Assembly: GCA_027422505.1 (NCBI GenBank)
Contig: JAPQWV010001654.1
Location: forward strand, 1 to 64,000
Origin: Craterostigma plantagineum
Taxonomy: Eukaryota > Streptophyta > Magnoliopsida > Lamiales > Linderniaceae
Direction of reading: 5' to 3'
Length of the DNA: 64,000 bases
The notes beneath the pieces are model-generated. The model saw only the letters and a program-made list of their open reading frames with translations, had not been told where the DNA came from and made no database searches. Of the stretch, positions 49,013 through 61,926 are shown one piece after another (position 1 is the stretch's first letter; each line of letters begins with the position of its first letter). Position numbers and translations under genes: made by a program.

Positions 49013-49217
49013 GGCGAGGATTGATTTCTTTCTTCTTTATTTTTTTTCCCTGAAAAATCAAACTAGGTTGTGTGCAAGAAAAAAACTGAGAAGAGAGACG
49101 AGAGAAATATTGATGAATGCATAAGAGGGGCAAAGATTGAATTTTTATTTGATTTTCGTGGAGGGTTTTGTGAGAGAGGGAGATCCATATATGGAAACGG
49201 AAGTTAATAGCGACCCT

Positions 49218-49228
49218 TTTTATATATA
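49218..49228 (-). promoter_or_regulatory. TATA box of the response regulator gene
   Basis: ACTATATATAAAAA on the minus strand, about 210 bp upstream of the ATG. Confidence 0.6.
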
Positions 49229-49244
49229 GTAAACTATCAATCAC

Positions 49245-49799
49245 AATTTAATTAGGGTAGCGTTCTCTACTTCTTTCCAAGAGATTCATCAATTGAATAA
49301 AAGGAAGGTTTATTAGGATGAGGGCGTATTCCTATGATTTTATTATGAATATACATTAATAGATATATAATTAATATAATGTATATACAATTTTAATTAT
49401 AATTATAATTTTTTTTGTATATAGCAAATTTAGACAGCAGTTTTATGTTTTGTTTTTGCTTATTCTTTGGATTATTGGAATTTTGTATGAAATTCTTGTA
49501 ATTAATCCTTCATTGAGTGTAGATTCTACATACCCTATTGGAGTTGATACGCTAGCCAAACAAAAGCATGCCTCACACTTGTTTGGAAATATTAAAATGC
49601 TTAAGAGTGACTTTTTGAAAATTTAAAACATAATCAGAGAATATTAACTGCGAATCAGTGGTAATAAACTAAAACAGATATTCTTTCTAAAAAATGAAAT
49701 AATGAAGACGACGGTGAAAACTATGATTTTCCGATCTGTAGGGAGCACTTCGTAGTTTTCCCATCAACTTTGGGGTTAGGCTACGGTTTAAATAAATAA
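49245..49799. other. divergent intergenic region
   Basis: AT-rich DNA between the response regulator and the Puf gene; no gene seen. Several TATATA strings near 49345-49430. Confidence 0.6.
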
Positions 49800-49800
49800 A

Positions 49801-49839
49801 TGGGCCCAATAGCAAAACCCTTTCTAAACAATTGGCCCA
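49801..49839 (+). promoter_or_regulatory. site II elements and telo-box-like motif of the Puf gene
   Basis: TGGGCC at 49801, AAAACCC at 49814 and GGCCCA at 49834, within 120 bp of the chosen start. The set is typical of ribosome-biogenesis genes, fits a PUM24-type nucleolar protein, and argues that the in-frame ATG at 49800 is promoter/leader rather than the start. Confidence 0.65.
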
Positions 49840-49919
49840 TAGACACTGAGGAAACGAACGAACAGATATTCACTGAAGTAAGCCGAAGAACTCAACTTCG
49901 AGCTCAGAAGAGTCTTCCC

Positions 49920-52900
49920 ATGGCGGCTAAACCTCAGAAGAAGAGCATTGAATCGAACAAGAGAAAGAAAGCGAACCCTAACAAGACAAGCGTAGGCTCC
50001 GGCCCGAAGAAGCTCAAATTAAATTCAGGCGCTGCTAAATTTGAGGTTAAGAAGAAATCCTTCACAGCACCACCTACGAAGGACGGGAAGAAGAAAGATG
50101 AATCGGTCGACGGCAAGAGGCAACGTCGTTTGCGTGCAAAGGTTCGACCATTTTCTTTTTCTGATGGGTTTTTGAGAACTTGCTGTGGTTTTGTGGGGTG
50201 ATCTCTAATAATACCTTTTGCTTGAAGTTACTCAACACTTTTTGCTATATCTCTAATATTTATCATGTCTATTGCAGGAACTTGCAGAAGCAAGGAAGAA
50301 GAAGAGAAAGAAGCATTACACCTTAGAACAGGTTTTTCCCTATATTAATATTTGGTCTAATGGTTTCCCATTTACTTCGTGTTACAACTTACAGTTGTCT
50401 TCGAAATTGGACAGCTCTCTTTACAGCCATGAGCTTTAGAATATATTGTCTGTAGAGGATGTTTTCAGCCTCTTTGTTGATCCATTTTTCCATGTGCTAA
50501 TTGCTTATTGGGGAAATTATTAGGAACTTGCCCTTCTCTGGGAAAAGATGAGGGTCCGAAATATTGGAAAAGAGGACAGATCAAGGTTGCTATTTTTTTT
50601 GCCTCATATTCGAACTATTAACAACTTTTCATTTATCTTTTATGTTTTGTTATTGGGTAGTCTTTTTTTTTCTGGTATAGGCTGGTCAGTCAAGCAATGC
50701 AGAAGATGAAGGGAAAAATTCCCGAAATTGCAAGTTCTCATATTTCATCCCGGGTTCTTCAGGTATGCTTATCGACTAGTTCATGGCCTTTTTTTCATAT
50801 TGATATATTTTCTAATGATTATTTATGTTTTGTTTTCAATAAATCCAGACCTGTGTCAAACATTGTACGCAAGATGAAAAAAATGCTGTGTTTATGGAGC
50901 TTCGGCCACATTTTATTTCGCTTGCAAGCAATACTTACGCAGTTCATCTTGTCACGAAAATGCTGGACAGCGGTACAAGCAGTCTACGATATTTCCTAAT
51001 GAATCGCTTGCTTAGTTGCTTCTCCTTTTTACCATGGCTTTATAATGGACTCATGAAATGCAATCATTTTTTCTTAAAAGCAGTCCATAAATATTTTCCT
51101 CGTCATTTTTCAGCATCGAAGGAACAGCTAGCCGATTTTATCTCGTCACTCCATGGTCATGTTGCTTCTCTTCTTCGACATATGGTTGGCTCACTAGGTA
51201 TGATTAACTGATCCCATGCTCCCAATAAACTGGAAATCAATCTGCCAATAGTGTTTTCTGTGTTTCTCATTATAATAACCGTAGTGTTTTTCATTGTAGT
51301 GATTGAGCATGCATATAGTTTGTCCAATGCGACTCAGAAGCAATCTCTTCTGAAGGAACTATATTCACCTGAGCTTCAACTATTTAAGGACTTGGTGTTA
51401 CTGAAGGAGAATAGGTATTTTATCCGTTTGTTGGAGCAAAAATTCTCTTACGTATATCCCTCGGTTAATACTGAAGGGATCTCATGATTGAAACTAGTCT
51501 CTTCGAATGCTTCTGGGTGTTCTTTAGCTTTGCTTTTTTCTGAAATCGTATTACTAAAATTGCAGCTTAAAAGATGTGATCTTGAAGCTACAATTGCATG
51601 CACCATCTGTACTTCGCCACATGTCCTCAGTTCTCCAACCAATACTCGAGAAAGGAATATTGGACCATTCTATCGTTCACAAAGCTTTGTTGGAATATTT
51701 TACCATTGCGGATAAGGTTCGTCTTTGCCAAGACATTTCAATTTCGGCATTTGTTTCTTCCTTTGCCTTTCATTCTTAATCGTGTTCTGCTCTAGTCTTC
51801 TGCAGCAGAAATTGTTCAGCAGTTGTCGGGCCCTTCTCTTGTTCGCATGATCCATGTAAAAGATGGTTCTAGGGTTGCAATACTTTGTCTTAAGTATGGG
51901 AGTGCAAAGGTCCTAACACATATTCTCAAGAGAGTTTCTGCCATCACTTGTTATTTTTGATCACTTTCGTGCTGTCTGAACTTATATGGACTGTAACCTG
52001 TAGGAGAGAAAGAAGATTATCAAAGGCATGAAAGGCCATGTGGAGAAAATAGCTCACGACAAATTTGGTAGTATGGTAAGATAACTTAATTGTCGACGCC
52101 TATGTTTGTTACAGTTTGACATTCCTTTACGTTGCCTTGGATATGAACCTGACAATCGTTCTACATATGTATGGTATTATCATTATTGCAGGTATTAGTC
52201 TGCTTATTCTCAACTGTTGATGACACGAAAGTTGTATCAAAGGTCTGCTTTCCTTTGCTTGACAATTTTTCACTTTTCCTACCGTAGTAGGTGCTATATT
52301 GTATCAAGTTACTAAATTAACATTACTGATATCAGATTATCATCCGTGAACTTGAAGCAAATTTTAGGGGCCTTCTTATGGATCAGGTTTGGACGATCAT
52401 AATTGTTGTGCCTCTGCATTTTGTAGTAATCTTGAAGAACTACGGTTCTTTTACTAGGATTATGCAATTGCTAGATTTCTTAAGCATCTGCTAATCAATA
52501 GAAGAAAAATTCATTGTTTCTCCTCACTTCCTTTTCCTGTCGTTATTCAGTTTGGAAGGCGTCCCATTATGCAACTTCTTCATCCTAACTGCTCCCGATA
52601 TTTCAAGGCCGATGACCTCGAATCTTTAAACGTGTCTATTCCATCTCTAAAAAACAAGGCATACTTCTTTAATTGTTCCTTGATCATTAATTTACATGTC
52701 CTTAGAGCGAAATCTGTATTTCAGATGTGGAGTGGTTGAACATTTTCTTTTTAATGTCTGTAAAACAGGGCAAGTCAGATGACCATGAAACTGAAGAAAC
52801 AGTAGGAGAAGATGATCATTCTGAGGGAGGTAAAAAGGATTCTCTCAAGCGAAGGAAGGAGTTGCTGATAGACAGTGGCCTCGCCGAGGTTTTCATTTCG

Positions 52901-53580
52901 TGCTATTCTACCATTACCTCATGAGATGCTCCATGTCTATATTCTCTGTTTTTTGGCTAAGTAATTCAAGAATCATCTTTCAGAAACTTGTCGACGCATG
53001 CTGTGAATTCGCTGACGAATTACTCAGATCTCAGTACGGACATGAATTACTATACGAGGTAGTTATAATCTACTACATTTAAATTCGTGCACTTTTCGGT
53101 AAGGCAACACACTCGTAAATTTGCATGTCCTAGGTTGCTGTTGGCGGCTGTGATGGAATACTCAGTCCCAATTTGGACGAAAAGTTAGGATCTTTGTACG
53201 AAGCCATTTCATCGCTCGCCACCCAGCCCAAGCTCGACGACTCAGAAGAAAACGAGCACATTTTGGAAGGTTTCTATTCCAGCAGAACCATAAAAAAACT
53301 TGTGCTAGATTGCCCTGTTTTCGCTACCACTCTATGGGAAAAGGCTCTCAAAGGAAACTGCTCAACTTGGGTCAAAGGTCACAGGTTAGAATAGAATAGA
53401 TAACTTCATCTTCAGCATAGACCTGATTTTAGTCATAACTAATATATCCGTATTTTTTCCAGTCTGAAGGTGATCGACGCATACTTGAAAACTTCGAACG
53501 ACGAGGTCAGAAAACTGGCCAAGCACGAATTGAAGCCCCTTATTGCGAGCGGCTACCTGAGCTTACCCGAGGCTGAGTGA
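49920..53580 (+). CDS. PUM24: Puf-repeat nucleolar RNA-binding protein, PUM24/PUF6 type
   Basis: Seventeen exons fit in phase: 49920-50141, 50278-50331, 50524-50585, 50681-50762, 50849-50972, 51114-51197, 51300-51414, 51566-51716, 51796-51909, 52004-52075, 52192-52242, 52336-52386, 52551-52658, 52769-52888, 52984-53058, 53134-53384, 53463-53580; 617 residues. A Lys-rich N-terminus suits nucleolar import. Degenerate Puf repeats follow (IASSHISSRVLQTCVKHC, HFISLASNTYAVHLVTKMLD, KIAHDKFGSMVLVCLF, DQFGRRPIMQLLHP), then the CPL region to SLPEAE. Arabidopsis PUM24 and yeast Puf6 act in pre-rRNA (ITS2) processing and 60S assembly. I chose the ATG at 49920 because site II motifs occupy 49801-49839; an in-frame ATG lies at 49800. 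The intron after 52658 seems to have a GC donor. Confidence 0.9.
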
Positions 53581-53827
53581 GACGCATTGAATCTCTCGAG
53601 GTTACTTTTTTGCGAGAAGTCCATTAGAATGTTTCCCTAACTTAAACCATCCTCTGCTTCGATCAAACGAATCAATTTTTTTTCTGTATAACAGAGCGTT
53701 CTCAATGTATCACATAGCATATTCGTTATCTATTTTATCGAAGCAATGGGTTGTCTAGAAGTGCAATCTTTGCGAGGAACCTTATTCTGAAATGTCGAAA
53801 GAAAGAATATCGAAGCGTATATACGTA

Positions 53828-54707
53828 TCAGACGCCTCTTGTACTAGCACATTTGGACATAAAAGGCGTCCTTTCTGTGCGACACTGAAAAACAGGGGAC
53901 TCTTTACTGAGCATGCATCTGTTGGTAAAAATCATTCCACCTCTAAATCCCCCAACCCTTTCGAAATCGATCGCTCTTGGCTGAGGAAAATATCCCTCTT
54001 GCCGAAAATGATAGTTCGACGGGTTAAATATTGGCAGCTCAGTCCTCAGCACTCCTCCATGGCCTACCTTCGACGTAGTTGCTGTAGCTGCATTGAATGC
54101 AATGCACTTGGCTATGACATTGGCTTCTTCCCTTAGCTTCGTTCGAAGGTCTCTTATGTGCTTTCTTATTTGTCGAACTTTCGATGGTCCTTTTGTTTGA
54201 GGGCCTTCGCTGCATATGGCGCAAAGAGCGCCGATTTTCTCTAACTCTGTATCGAATGCTGCTCTTCTCTTGTTGTCTGATAAGCAGTAGTAAGCTTCTG
54301 AGATGAGTTTGAAGGCAGTTTCTGCCTTACAGTGCTTATTCTTGTCAGGGTGAAGCTGTAAAGCTGAATGAGGAGTATCACAGTTTCAGATATTACACAA
54401 ACATAATACATACGCAAGAAAGGTGGTGGTTTTTATTACCGAGCTTGTGATACTGTCTCCTTACAACGTCCATGGCTGCATTTTCGTTGACCTATGGCGG
54501 GCATGGATGGTATGAAGAAGGAAGAAAGAAAGGAAAAATGGTAGAAGAAGAAGATGACAGACGTACTCTTAGGACAAGGTACCAATTGATGAACGGTGTG
54601 GATTTCTTCTGATGGAGATCGGCGCAGGCTTCGGCGCGTGCTGATAACTCGCATATATCTGCTGCTAGCTTTGTATTGTCTGCTTCTTTCTTGGATAGCA
54701 TTCCCAT
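53828..54707 (-). CDS. J-domain (DnaJ-type) protein
   Basis: Exons 54707-54567, 54491-54440 and 54363-53828 fit in phase; 242 residues. After MGMLSKKEADNTKLAADICE comes a J domain at about residues 41-105: FINWYLVLRVNENAAMDVVR, the HPD signature in LQLHPDKNKH, then KLISEAYYCLSDNKRRAAFD. The rest has no Gly/Phe or zinc-finger region, so it is a class C J-protein. A CAICS motif and basic stretch (RQIRKHIRDLRTKLREE) follow. J-proteins stimulate Hsp70 ATPase; the client is unknown. Its 3' end faces the Puf gene 247 bp away. Confidence 0.9.
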
Positions 54708-55972
54708 GAAGACGAAGCTGAGTATGATAGTAAAATGCGAAATGGTGGTTTTAAAAATTCGATTAGCGAAGCTTTTCTGTAATCAATGCGTTTTTAAAGG
54801 GTCAAATGGAGAGAAGTTTAGGGCTGAACCATCGGGCATTGAAACTTCCCCCATAGCATAACCCCCCATTATTTAAAAATCTCACCTTTGGCAGAAAGAT
54901 TATTATTTGAATTTTTAAATCGTTTGCTAGTTCAATTTTACTTTTGCAAATTCTTGTCTTGATCGCTCAAGTCTTGCGGAAAAAGGTGAACTTTTTTTCT
55001 TCATCGGTCGCCGAGCCTTTGAAAACGAGAGTTAATTGCAGTGAATCCAATGCATTGTGGTGATCAATGATCATACATTATAATGTGAAAAATGGGCAAG
55101 AAAAGATCCATGACCCGATTCTGAAACGGGTCGTCTTCTTACGGGTCTTGAGCCTAGTGTGTAAATACCTTTCGGGCCCAAAGAAGATGGTGTTTGTGTT
55201 TGATAGATTAGTTGGAAGGAAAATCCTCATAATAAAAGATTGAATTTTTCAACGACTCAGGCACATAAAATTTGTGCCCACCGCCGCTTTTACCAGCTAA
55301 CAATGGCTGAATCAGCTTATATTTAAGAAAGATAGCTTAGTCATTTAATATTTTTCAATCATATTGGTACCTAATCCAAGAAATCACATTGTGCTTCCAT
55401 CGTAGTTAATATATGTTGTCATCTTGCAAGAACAAACGATGGTAGTAAAGGGTTGATAGATAAATCTCGGAAAACGTGAAAACATGGGGAGTATCGCCTT
55501 ATTTCTTCTCCCCCATACCACACCCTTTACATCGTCATCCTCTCATTATTAAGGCTAAATAGGATACCTTATCCAAAAAAATCATATTTTCAAAGGGTTT
55601 TAATTTCTTGAAATATAGATTGGATTAAATTATGTTTTGGATGCAAAATTCAAATTTTATTCGATGAGATAAACATTTCTTGAATTGGAAATTCATCTAT
55701 TTAGTAACTATTTTCATACCATAGACGTGTATTTGTGTAGGATACGCCTACCGTGGGAAAAGTCGATCTAAATCTTTTTCTTTCTATTTTTTTTCTCTTT
55801 CATAACAATCCAAAACCGCATTCCAAGCCAACGTTGCTGTCCACACTCGAGAGAACGACACTTGCGTATCCTCCTTATTCACCAGCAATAAATACCCATC
55901 GCCTTGTTAAAAGATCTCATTTTTTTCCCTTCAAAATTTCTCACTTGTGAACTCGAGAAAGAGAAAAGAAAA
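54708..55972. other. divergent intergenic region between J-protein and MFP2
   Basis: No coding exons seen. Contains the MFP2 leader near 55900-55972 (GAGAAAGAGAAAAGAAAA before the ATG) and AT-rich DNA. No repeat family recognised. Confidence 0.55.
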
Positions 55973-58900
55973 ATGAGCAGCTCAGGAGGAAGGACAACGC
56001 TTGAAGTTGGACCTGGTGGCGTTGCGATCATCACCATCATCAACCCACCAGTCAATTCTCTGTCGTTTGATGGTATGGAACACTGTTTCGATTTCCCTCT
56101 TGTCAGTTGTTCGTAAAGTTTGGATCTTGATCACGATTACCTCTATTTTTTTATGTCTATTGTTATTTGTTAATTGATTTCTAGCGTTATCGATCGTTCT
56201 TGGAATTCTTGTCTGGGCAAAGGCTTGATCTTTGTGGTTTTTTTAGTAGCGATCTCTTTTTGAGGTTCTGAGTTTTGGCTTTGCTTTCTTCAGTCCTAAA
56301 CAGCTTAAAAGCCTCAGCTGAAGAGGCTTTGCGAAGAGATGACATCAAGGCTGTTATTATCACGGGTATTGAACAACAATACCAATTTAACCATTTTTTT
56401 ACTATAAATTGACAGTTGAGAAGTAGTGATACTTAATGGGTGTTGTTGTCTTTATTGGCCAAGCAGGTACTCGAGGAAAATTCTCTGGTGGCTTTGATAT
56501 TAGTGCTTTTACGAAGATTCAAAATAATAGCAGTATGAAGAAGCTTTAATTTTCTTGATTCTCTTTCTTTGCTTCTGTTTTGTTTCGAGTCTTATTGAAG
56601 GTATGTTTCGTTACAGTCCAAGCTCCAAAACCTGGCTTTGTATCCTTGGAGATTCTCAACGATCTTGTGGCATGTACGTAATACAAAAAATTCTCCGATG
56701 TTATCAACGATCTTATGAGTGATTTGCGTAAATTTGATTCACTTTTTTTTTTCAATTTGTAGCTGGGAACAAACCCTTTGTGGCAGCTGTTGATGGTCTA
56801 GCCTTGGGTGGAGGGCTAGAGGTTGCAATGGTAGGTTCTTGATATTTTCTTGTCGCTTCCCTGCAAATACTATATATTCGATTACTGACCTTAATGTTAT
56901 TACAGGCTTGTCATGCTCGCATTGCTACTCCCAATGCTCAATTAGGATTGCCCGAACTTCAGCTTGGAATAATTCCTGGTTTTGGAGGTATGATAGTATC
57001 ATTTGCTTGGGCTTTTTACATTGAAATATGACTTAAGCCTTAATGTATTATTACAGGTACACAAGCGCTTCCTCGCCTCGTTGGCACAGCGAAGGCTCTT
57101 GAAATGATGCTGGTAAGAACTGAAACAACGATTCATTTTTGGTACAATAGTTCACATTCTAAAACCCATTTTGGGGATTTAATCTCATTCAATGTGTAGA
57201 CATCAAAGCCTGTAAAGGGAGAAGAGGCCTTAAGCCTAGGCCTCGTGGATGCTCTGGCTTCGCCTAATGAGTTACTCAGCGTTGCTCATCAGTGGGCTGT
57301 TGATATATTAGAGAGGAGAAAACCGTGGGCTATCACCTTCTACAGAAACGATAAGCTAGAAACTTTGGGCGAAACAAGAGAAATCTTGAAGTTCGCTCGA
57401 GCTCAGACTCGCAAGAGAGCTCCTAACCTTCATCACCCATTGGCTTGCATTGATGCAATTGAGGAGGGCATAGTCAACGGTCCTCGTGCTGGCCTTTTGA
57501 AGGTTTGTCAACGTTACCAAGTACTTAATAACTCGAATATATCGGAAGGTTACCAAAGTGTTTGTTTATCTACCTTTTTTCGTTAGGAAGCTGAAGTGTT
57601 TCAAGTTCTGCTACAATCAGACACGTGCAAAAGCTTGGTTCATATTTTCTTTGCTCAGCGTGGAACTACCAAGGTTATTGTCTTGCCATTGTTACAAACA
57701 GAACTTTGAGAAAGCTTATGGTAAACAATGAAGAAATTAATCGAATATGATGAACTCACATATCTTGAGTTTTATGTCCTTGTATGTAGGTGCCGGGCGT
57801 GACAGATCTTGGTTTGAAACCTAGGAATGTGAAGAAGGTTGCTATACTTGGTGGCGGGCTGATGGGCTCGGGAATAGCCACAGCGCTGATCCTTTCGGGC
57901 TATCCAGTCATCCTTAAAGAAGTGAACGATAAGTTCTTACAAGCGGGACTTGGTCGAGTACAAGGTTGAGATTAGCCAGTGATTCACCTTATTTAACTTT
58001 TTTTTTCTTTGCTATTATAGTTGAGAGGTTTTGGTCTGATGATTTATCTTTATGTCGATTAGCGAACCTAAAGAGCAGGGTCAAGAAAGGGAAGATGACC
58101 CAAGAGAAGCTTGAAAAAACCCTTTCTTTGCTCAAAGGCGTTCTTGACTATGAGAGCTTGAGAGATGTCGACATGGCCATTGAGGTATATATATAGTGGA
58201 ATATTCTCCTCAGACTGTTTCTGCTCACAGTTAGCTTTAGTTATAGATGTCAATTTTTATGGCTATTATTACAGGCCGTCATTGAGGATGTTTCGTTGAA
58301 GCAACAAATATTCTCAGACCTTGAGAAGTATTGTCCGCCACATTGCATTCTTGCCAGCAACACTTCAACCATCGATCTAAATGTGATAGGTGAGAAAACA
58401 AGATCCCACGATCGTATCATCGGGGCCCACTTCTTCAGGTATCTTGTTTTTTTTGTTTGCCATTTTGCTCATCTCCTTTCTGCAGATTCATAAGCAAAGC
58501 AGATCACAGCTACTCTAACTTTTATCTTTAATATTTTCAATCGGTTAACTTCAGCCCAGCTCACGTGATGCCCCTCCTAGAAATCGTAAGGACTGAGAAA
58601 ACGTCCCCACAAGTGATAGTCGACTTGCTTGACGTTGGGAAAAGAATAAAAAAGACGCCAGTCGTGGTGGGAAACTGCACTGGCTTTGCGGTGAACAGAA
58701 TGTTCTTCCCTTACACTCAATCAGCTTTTTTGCTCGTCGAACGTGGGGCAGATGTTTATCAGATCGATAGGGCCATTACCAAGTTTGGAATGCCAATGGG
58801 TCCTTTCAGGTCGATTAAAAGTTACTTATTTTCGTAGTAAAAGGCCTAACTTTGAATAAAGTTTCAATTTTTTTCTTTATCTCGAAATTTAGGCTGTGCG

Positions 58901-59794
58901 ATCTCGTGGGGTTTGGCGTTGCTGTTGCTACGGGCGGTCAGTACGTTATTCATTTCTCAGAAAGGGCTTACAAGTCGATGATTATCCCACTCATGCAAGA
59001 GGATAAGAGAGCTGGTTATATATTCTTTTCCTCCCTTTTTCTTTAATACTAAGCACAATATTTGCTAGGACTGAAAATGCGTATTTTCTGGCATTCTAGG
59101 CGAAAGCACTCGCCGTGGATTTTATGTCTACGACGAGAAACGTAAGGCCAGCCCCGACCCAGAAATAAAGAAGTACATTGAGAAGGCCCGAGAGATTTCT
59201 GGCGTTTCCATCGACCCTAAGGTTACTCTTGCTTATAGTTCCACTACTTTTTCTTCCTATGTATACACTCTTAATGAGACTCAAAGGTTAAATTTTTACT
59301 TCAGTTGGCAAAACTTACTGATAAGGACATAATAGAGATGACCTTCTTCCCTGTGGTGAATGAGGCTTGCCGTGTATTAGCAGAAGGCATAGCCGTGAAA
59401 GCGTCTGATTTGGACATTGCTGGCGTCATGGGGATGGGATTTCCTCCTTACAGGTTTCTGAGAATTCATAGAGTTCCTTTAAAAAAATACGATATTTTTT
59501 TCTGTTCTAACCTCTTTTTCGTTCGACAGAGGAGGGATTATGTTCTGGGCCGATACCATTGGGTCGAAATACATCTACTCGAAATTGGAGGATTGGTCGA
59601 AGACTTACGGTGGGTTCTTCAAGCCTTGTTCGTACTTGGCCGAAAGGGCTGCTAAGAATGCTCCCTTGGTGAGATTTTCTGATCGTATATTTACCTTTGT
59701 TCGTCGCGGGCTTTATACGAACGGATGAAATCATTTCTAAAAAACGTTTCTTTTGCAGAGCGTTACGGCAGATACGGTGAAGTCTCGCCTGTAA
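55973..59794 (+). CDS. MFP2: peroxisomal multifunctional protein of fatty-acid beta-oxidation
   Basis: Eighteen exons fit in phase: 55973-56072, 56294-56365, 56467-56532, 56617-56673, 56763-56830, 56906-56987, 57057-57112, 57200-57502, 57587-57673, 57790-57964, 58063-58184, 58275-58438, 58555-58809, 58893-59014, 59100-59221, 59305-59453, 59530-59668, 59759-59794; 724 residues. The N-terminal enoyl-CoA hydratase has [29 protein letters not shown] and [16 protein letters not shown]. The 3-hydroxyacyl-CoA dehydrogenase has the NAD motif [21 protein letters not shown], and [14 protein letters not shown]. The last exon ends TVKSRL, a peroxisomal PTS1 tripeptide (SRL), as in MFP2 rather than AIM1 (SKL). 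It catalyses hydration and dehydrogenation of enoyl-CoAs for seed oil and jasmonate precursors. Confidence 0.95.
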
Positions 59795-60352
59795 GGGACA
59801 ATGGCTTTAAGCTTGAAACTTGCTGCATCAGCTTTATAATATCTGCTTTTTTTAGTGTTATTAAAGGAGGTTATCATACTATGATCTTTGTTATCTTTGG
59901 AACATATGCAGACAATCTCTGCTTGGGAATAAAGAATATATCGATCTCTTGCTTACTCGTCCTAGATTCAGTTTTACTCATCGTCATCCCTTTTAATGAC
60001 AATGTCCAACCAATTCTTACATATAATCTCGACGTTTGATAGCTCGACGTCGTCGTATTTCTGTTGTCCGAGGATATTACTGTATATGTTCGTGTGGGCC
60101 GTGCAGAAATCGATCGATTGTTCGAGTTTTGTCGACGCACAAAGAACAGTAAGAAAGAAAGAACCATAGCAATCAATAATACAATGCAAACTTCAGCACA
60201 ATATACTCCTAGAATCAGACCATGTCGAATCACAGCCAAAGAATCGAATACATGTCTAAATCTCTAAGAAGAAACCATGGCTGGGTAGAAACTGACGACA
60301 GACGACTCACATCATAAAGTGATGATGAAGATATAAGGATGGTAAAAAAAAA

Positions 60353-60811
60353 CTAATCTTTGTGGTGGTGTTCATTGAAGTCCAAGAACTTTGCAACACG
60401 CTCAGCTTTGGCCCCAGATTTGTGATCGTAGTACTCAACAATCCCAGCCCCAACTAAGGCCGCCAGCGTAAGAGCTTGAGCATGCAACCTAATTTTAATC
60501 AGAGGCGACGATCAAAAACAAAATCACAAATATAAAACACGAAAGATAAAAATTGCATCTTTGCACCTTGCGTGGATGATCTTAACGCTGGCCTTCATAT
60601 TGGGTTGAGACCAATTGTACGCCAGAGAGCTCACAATCCCAGTCGCCCATAGCGTTCCTTTTTATTCAATCAGGCGAAAAGATCAAACGCAGCAATGATT
60701 GAAAGAGGAAGACTTTCTATGAAATTGATGATTACCGACGGCGCGAAGCTTGTGTTCGACGATCCATTCTCTGATGGCGACGATCTTGCTCTTCTCTTCT
60801 CCTCCTCCCAT
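60353..60811 (-). CDS. HIG1-domain mitochondrial protein (RCF1-like)
   Basis: Exons 60811-60736, 60657-60567 and 60488-60353 fit in phase; 100 residues. MGGGEEKSKIVAIREWIVEH is followed by the HIG1 hairpin: GTLWATGIVSSLAYNW, SVKIIHARLHAQALTLAALV and GAGIVEYYDHKSG. Two membrane segments joined by the (I/V)H.R...QA motif are diagnostic. Family proteins sit in the inner mitochondrial membrane and stabilise complex III-IV supercomplexes, some being hypoxia-induced. An in-frame ATG at 60919 exists, but its extension is not family-like. The exon 2 acceptor (AAAAAG) is unusually poor in pyrimidines. Confidence 0.9.
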
Positions 60812-60932
60812 TTTTTCCTCTTTCTTTCTCAGTAGTTCGACGATTTGGGTTGGCTTTTGTCGTTGATTTTTTGGTCTGAGAGGATTTGGCGGTGAGCTGT
60901 GAAGGGGAAGCGAAAGCACATTTGGAATCGTC

Positions 60933-60938
60933 CACGTG
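60933..60938. promoter_or_regulatory. G-box upstream of the HIG1-domain gene
   Basis: CACGTG, about 120 bp upstream of the chosen ATG, likely inside or close to the leader. A TGGGCC site II motif lies further upstream at 61071. Binding is inference. Confidence 0.4.
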
Positions 60939-61182
60939 CGCTGTCAACTGTTGGGTGCGAAATTATTTACTATTTTGATATTTTTTTATATATGTAAGTT
61001 ATGGTGGTTCAATATGCCCTGCTTCGACCCGAAAACCCAATGGGTCAATCGTTTTAGGCCCGTCTCTAAATGGGCCGAAGTAAGTCCTACTTCATCTTTT
61101 TCATTTTCTTTTTTCTTTTGAAATATTTGAATGGAAATTCTGACGATTATATTTATATTCAGTATATATTAGCAAATAATTG

Positions 61183-61426
61183 TACTCTCTCCGTCCCGCT
61201 AATTTTATTACATTTTTCATTTCGGGCGTCCCACTAACTTTATCACATTCCTTTTTTGGATAAAATATTATCACAAACAATCAATATAATAATATTAAAT
61301 ATTCTTAAAAGACGTGTCAAAATATACACTTTTTTTACCTTTTTATTGTACTATATTATTATAATAATACCATCTTAATATCCGTGCCCACCAAGAAATG
61401 TGATAAAAATCATGGGACAGAGAGTA
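61183..61426. mobile_element. Stowaway-like MITE
   Basis: Ends TACTCTCTCCGTCCC and, on the other side, GGGACAGAGAGTA. They are inverted and close to the CTCCCTCCGTCCC consensus of plant Stowaway (Tc1/mariner-type) MITEs, flanked by TA. About 244 bp, AT-rich, non-coding; inner arms (CTAATTTTATTACATTT / ATGTGATAAAAAT) continue the inverted repeat. Confidence 0.88.
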
Positions 61427-61500
61427 GTTTTTTTAGGGAATAATTATTCCTCAATAATGATTTCTAGCGATAAATAAATGGTGAATGGAAATCAGTTAAG

Positions 61501-61926
61501 GTGAATCTAAGAAAATATGCAATTGAAAATTTTTTACACATTCCATGTCAGAAAATTTTATAGATAGGTACCCGATTTAATTTTACCAGTTTCTTTAGTC
61601 ATATCGTACCTTCCTGTGTGTATATTGCGTACCATAACACGTTTATATATGGTACCTAAATATAGGATACGTCGTACCTACGGGCATGCCTGTGTGTTAC
61701 ATAGGACGTACCTAAATATAACATACGTCGTACCATTTTCTGTTATATAGGGTACCCAAATGTGTTGAGATAGGGTACCCAAATGTGTTGTTTGGTGTAC
61801 TTTGGGGGTCAGGTACCTATGTGCAAAAACTTTATTCTGTTAGGTACTTACATATAAAAAAATCCCGACTGGGTACTAAATTACAAGTTTTTTTTCAAAT
61901 ATGTACTTATGTGTAAAAACCCCATA
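61501..61926 (+). repeat. dispersed GTAC-rich repeat, copy 3
   Basis: Starts near GTGAATCTAAGAAAATATGC and ends near GTGTAAAAACCCCA; same orientation and motif order as copy 2. Lies 75 bp downstream of the Stowaway-like MITE. Carries repeated GGTACC/GTACCC strings; no ORF. Confidence 0.88.

Noticed and set aside
49800..49919. upstream in-frame ATG as start of the Puf protein
   Set aside because: It begins inside a site II TGGGCC element and the 40 added residues look like promoter/leader sequence.
60811..60919. N-terminally extended HIG1-domain protein from the ATG at 60919
   Set aside because: The 36 extra residues are not family-like and the ATG at 60811 gives the normal ~100-residue protein.
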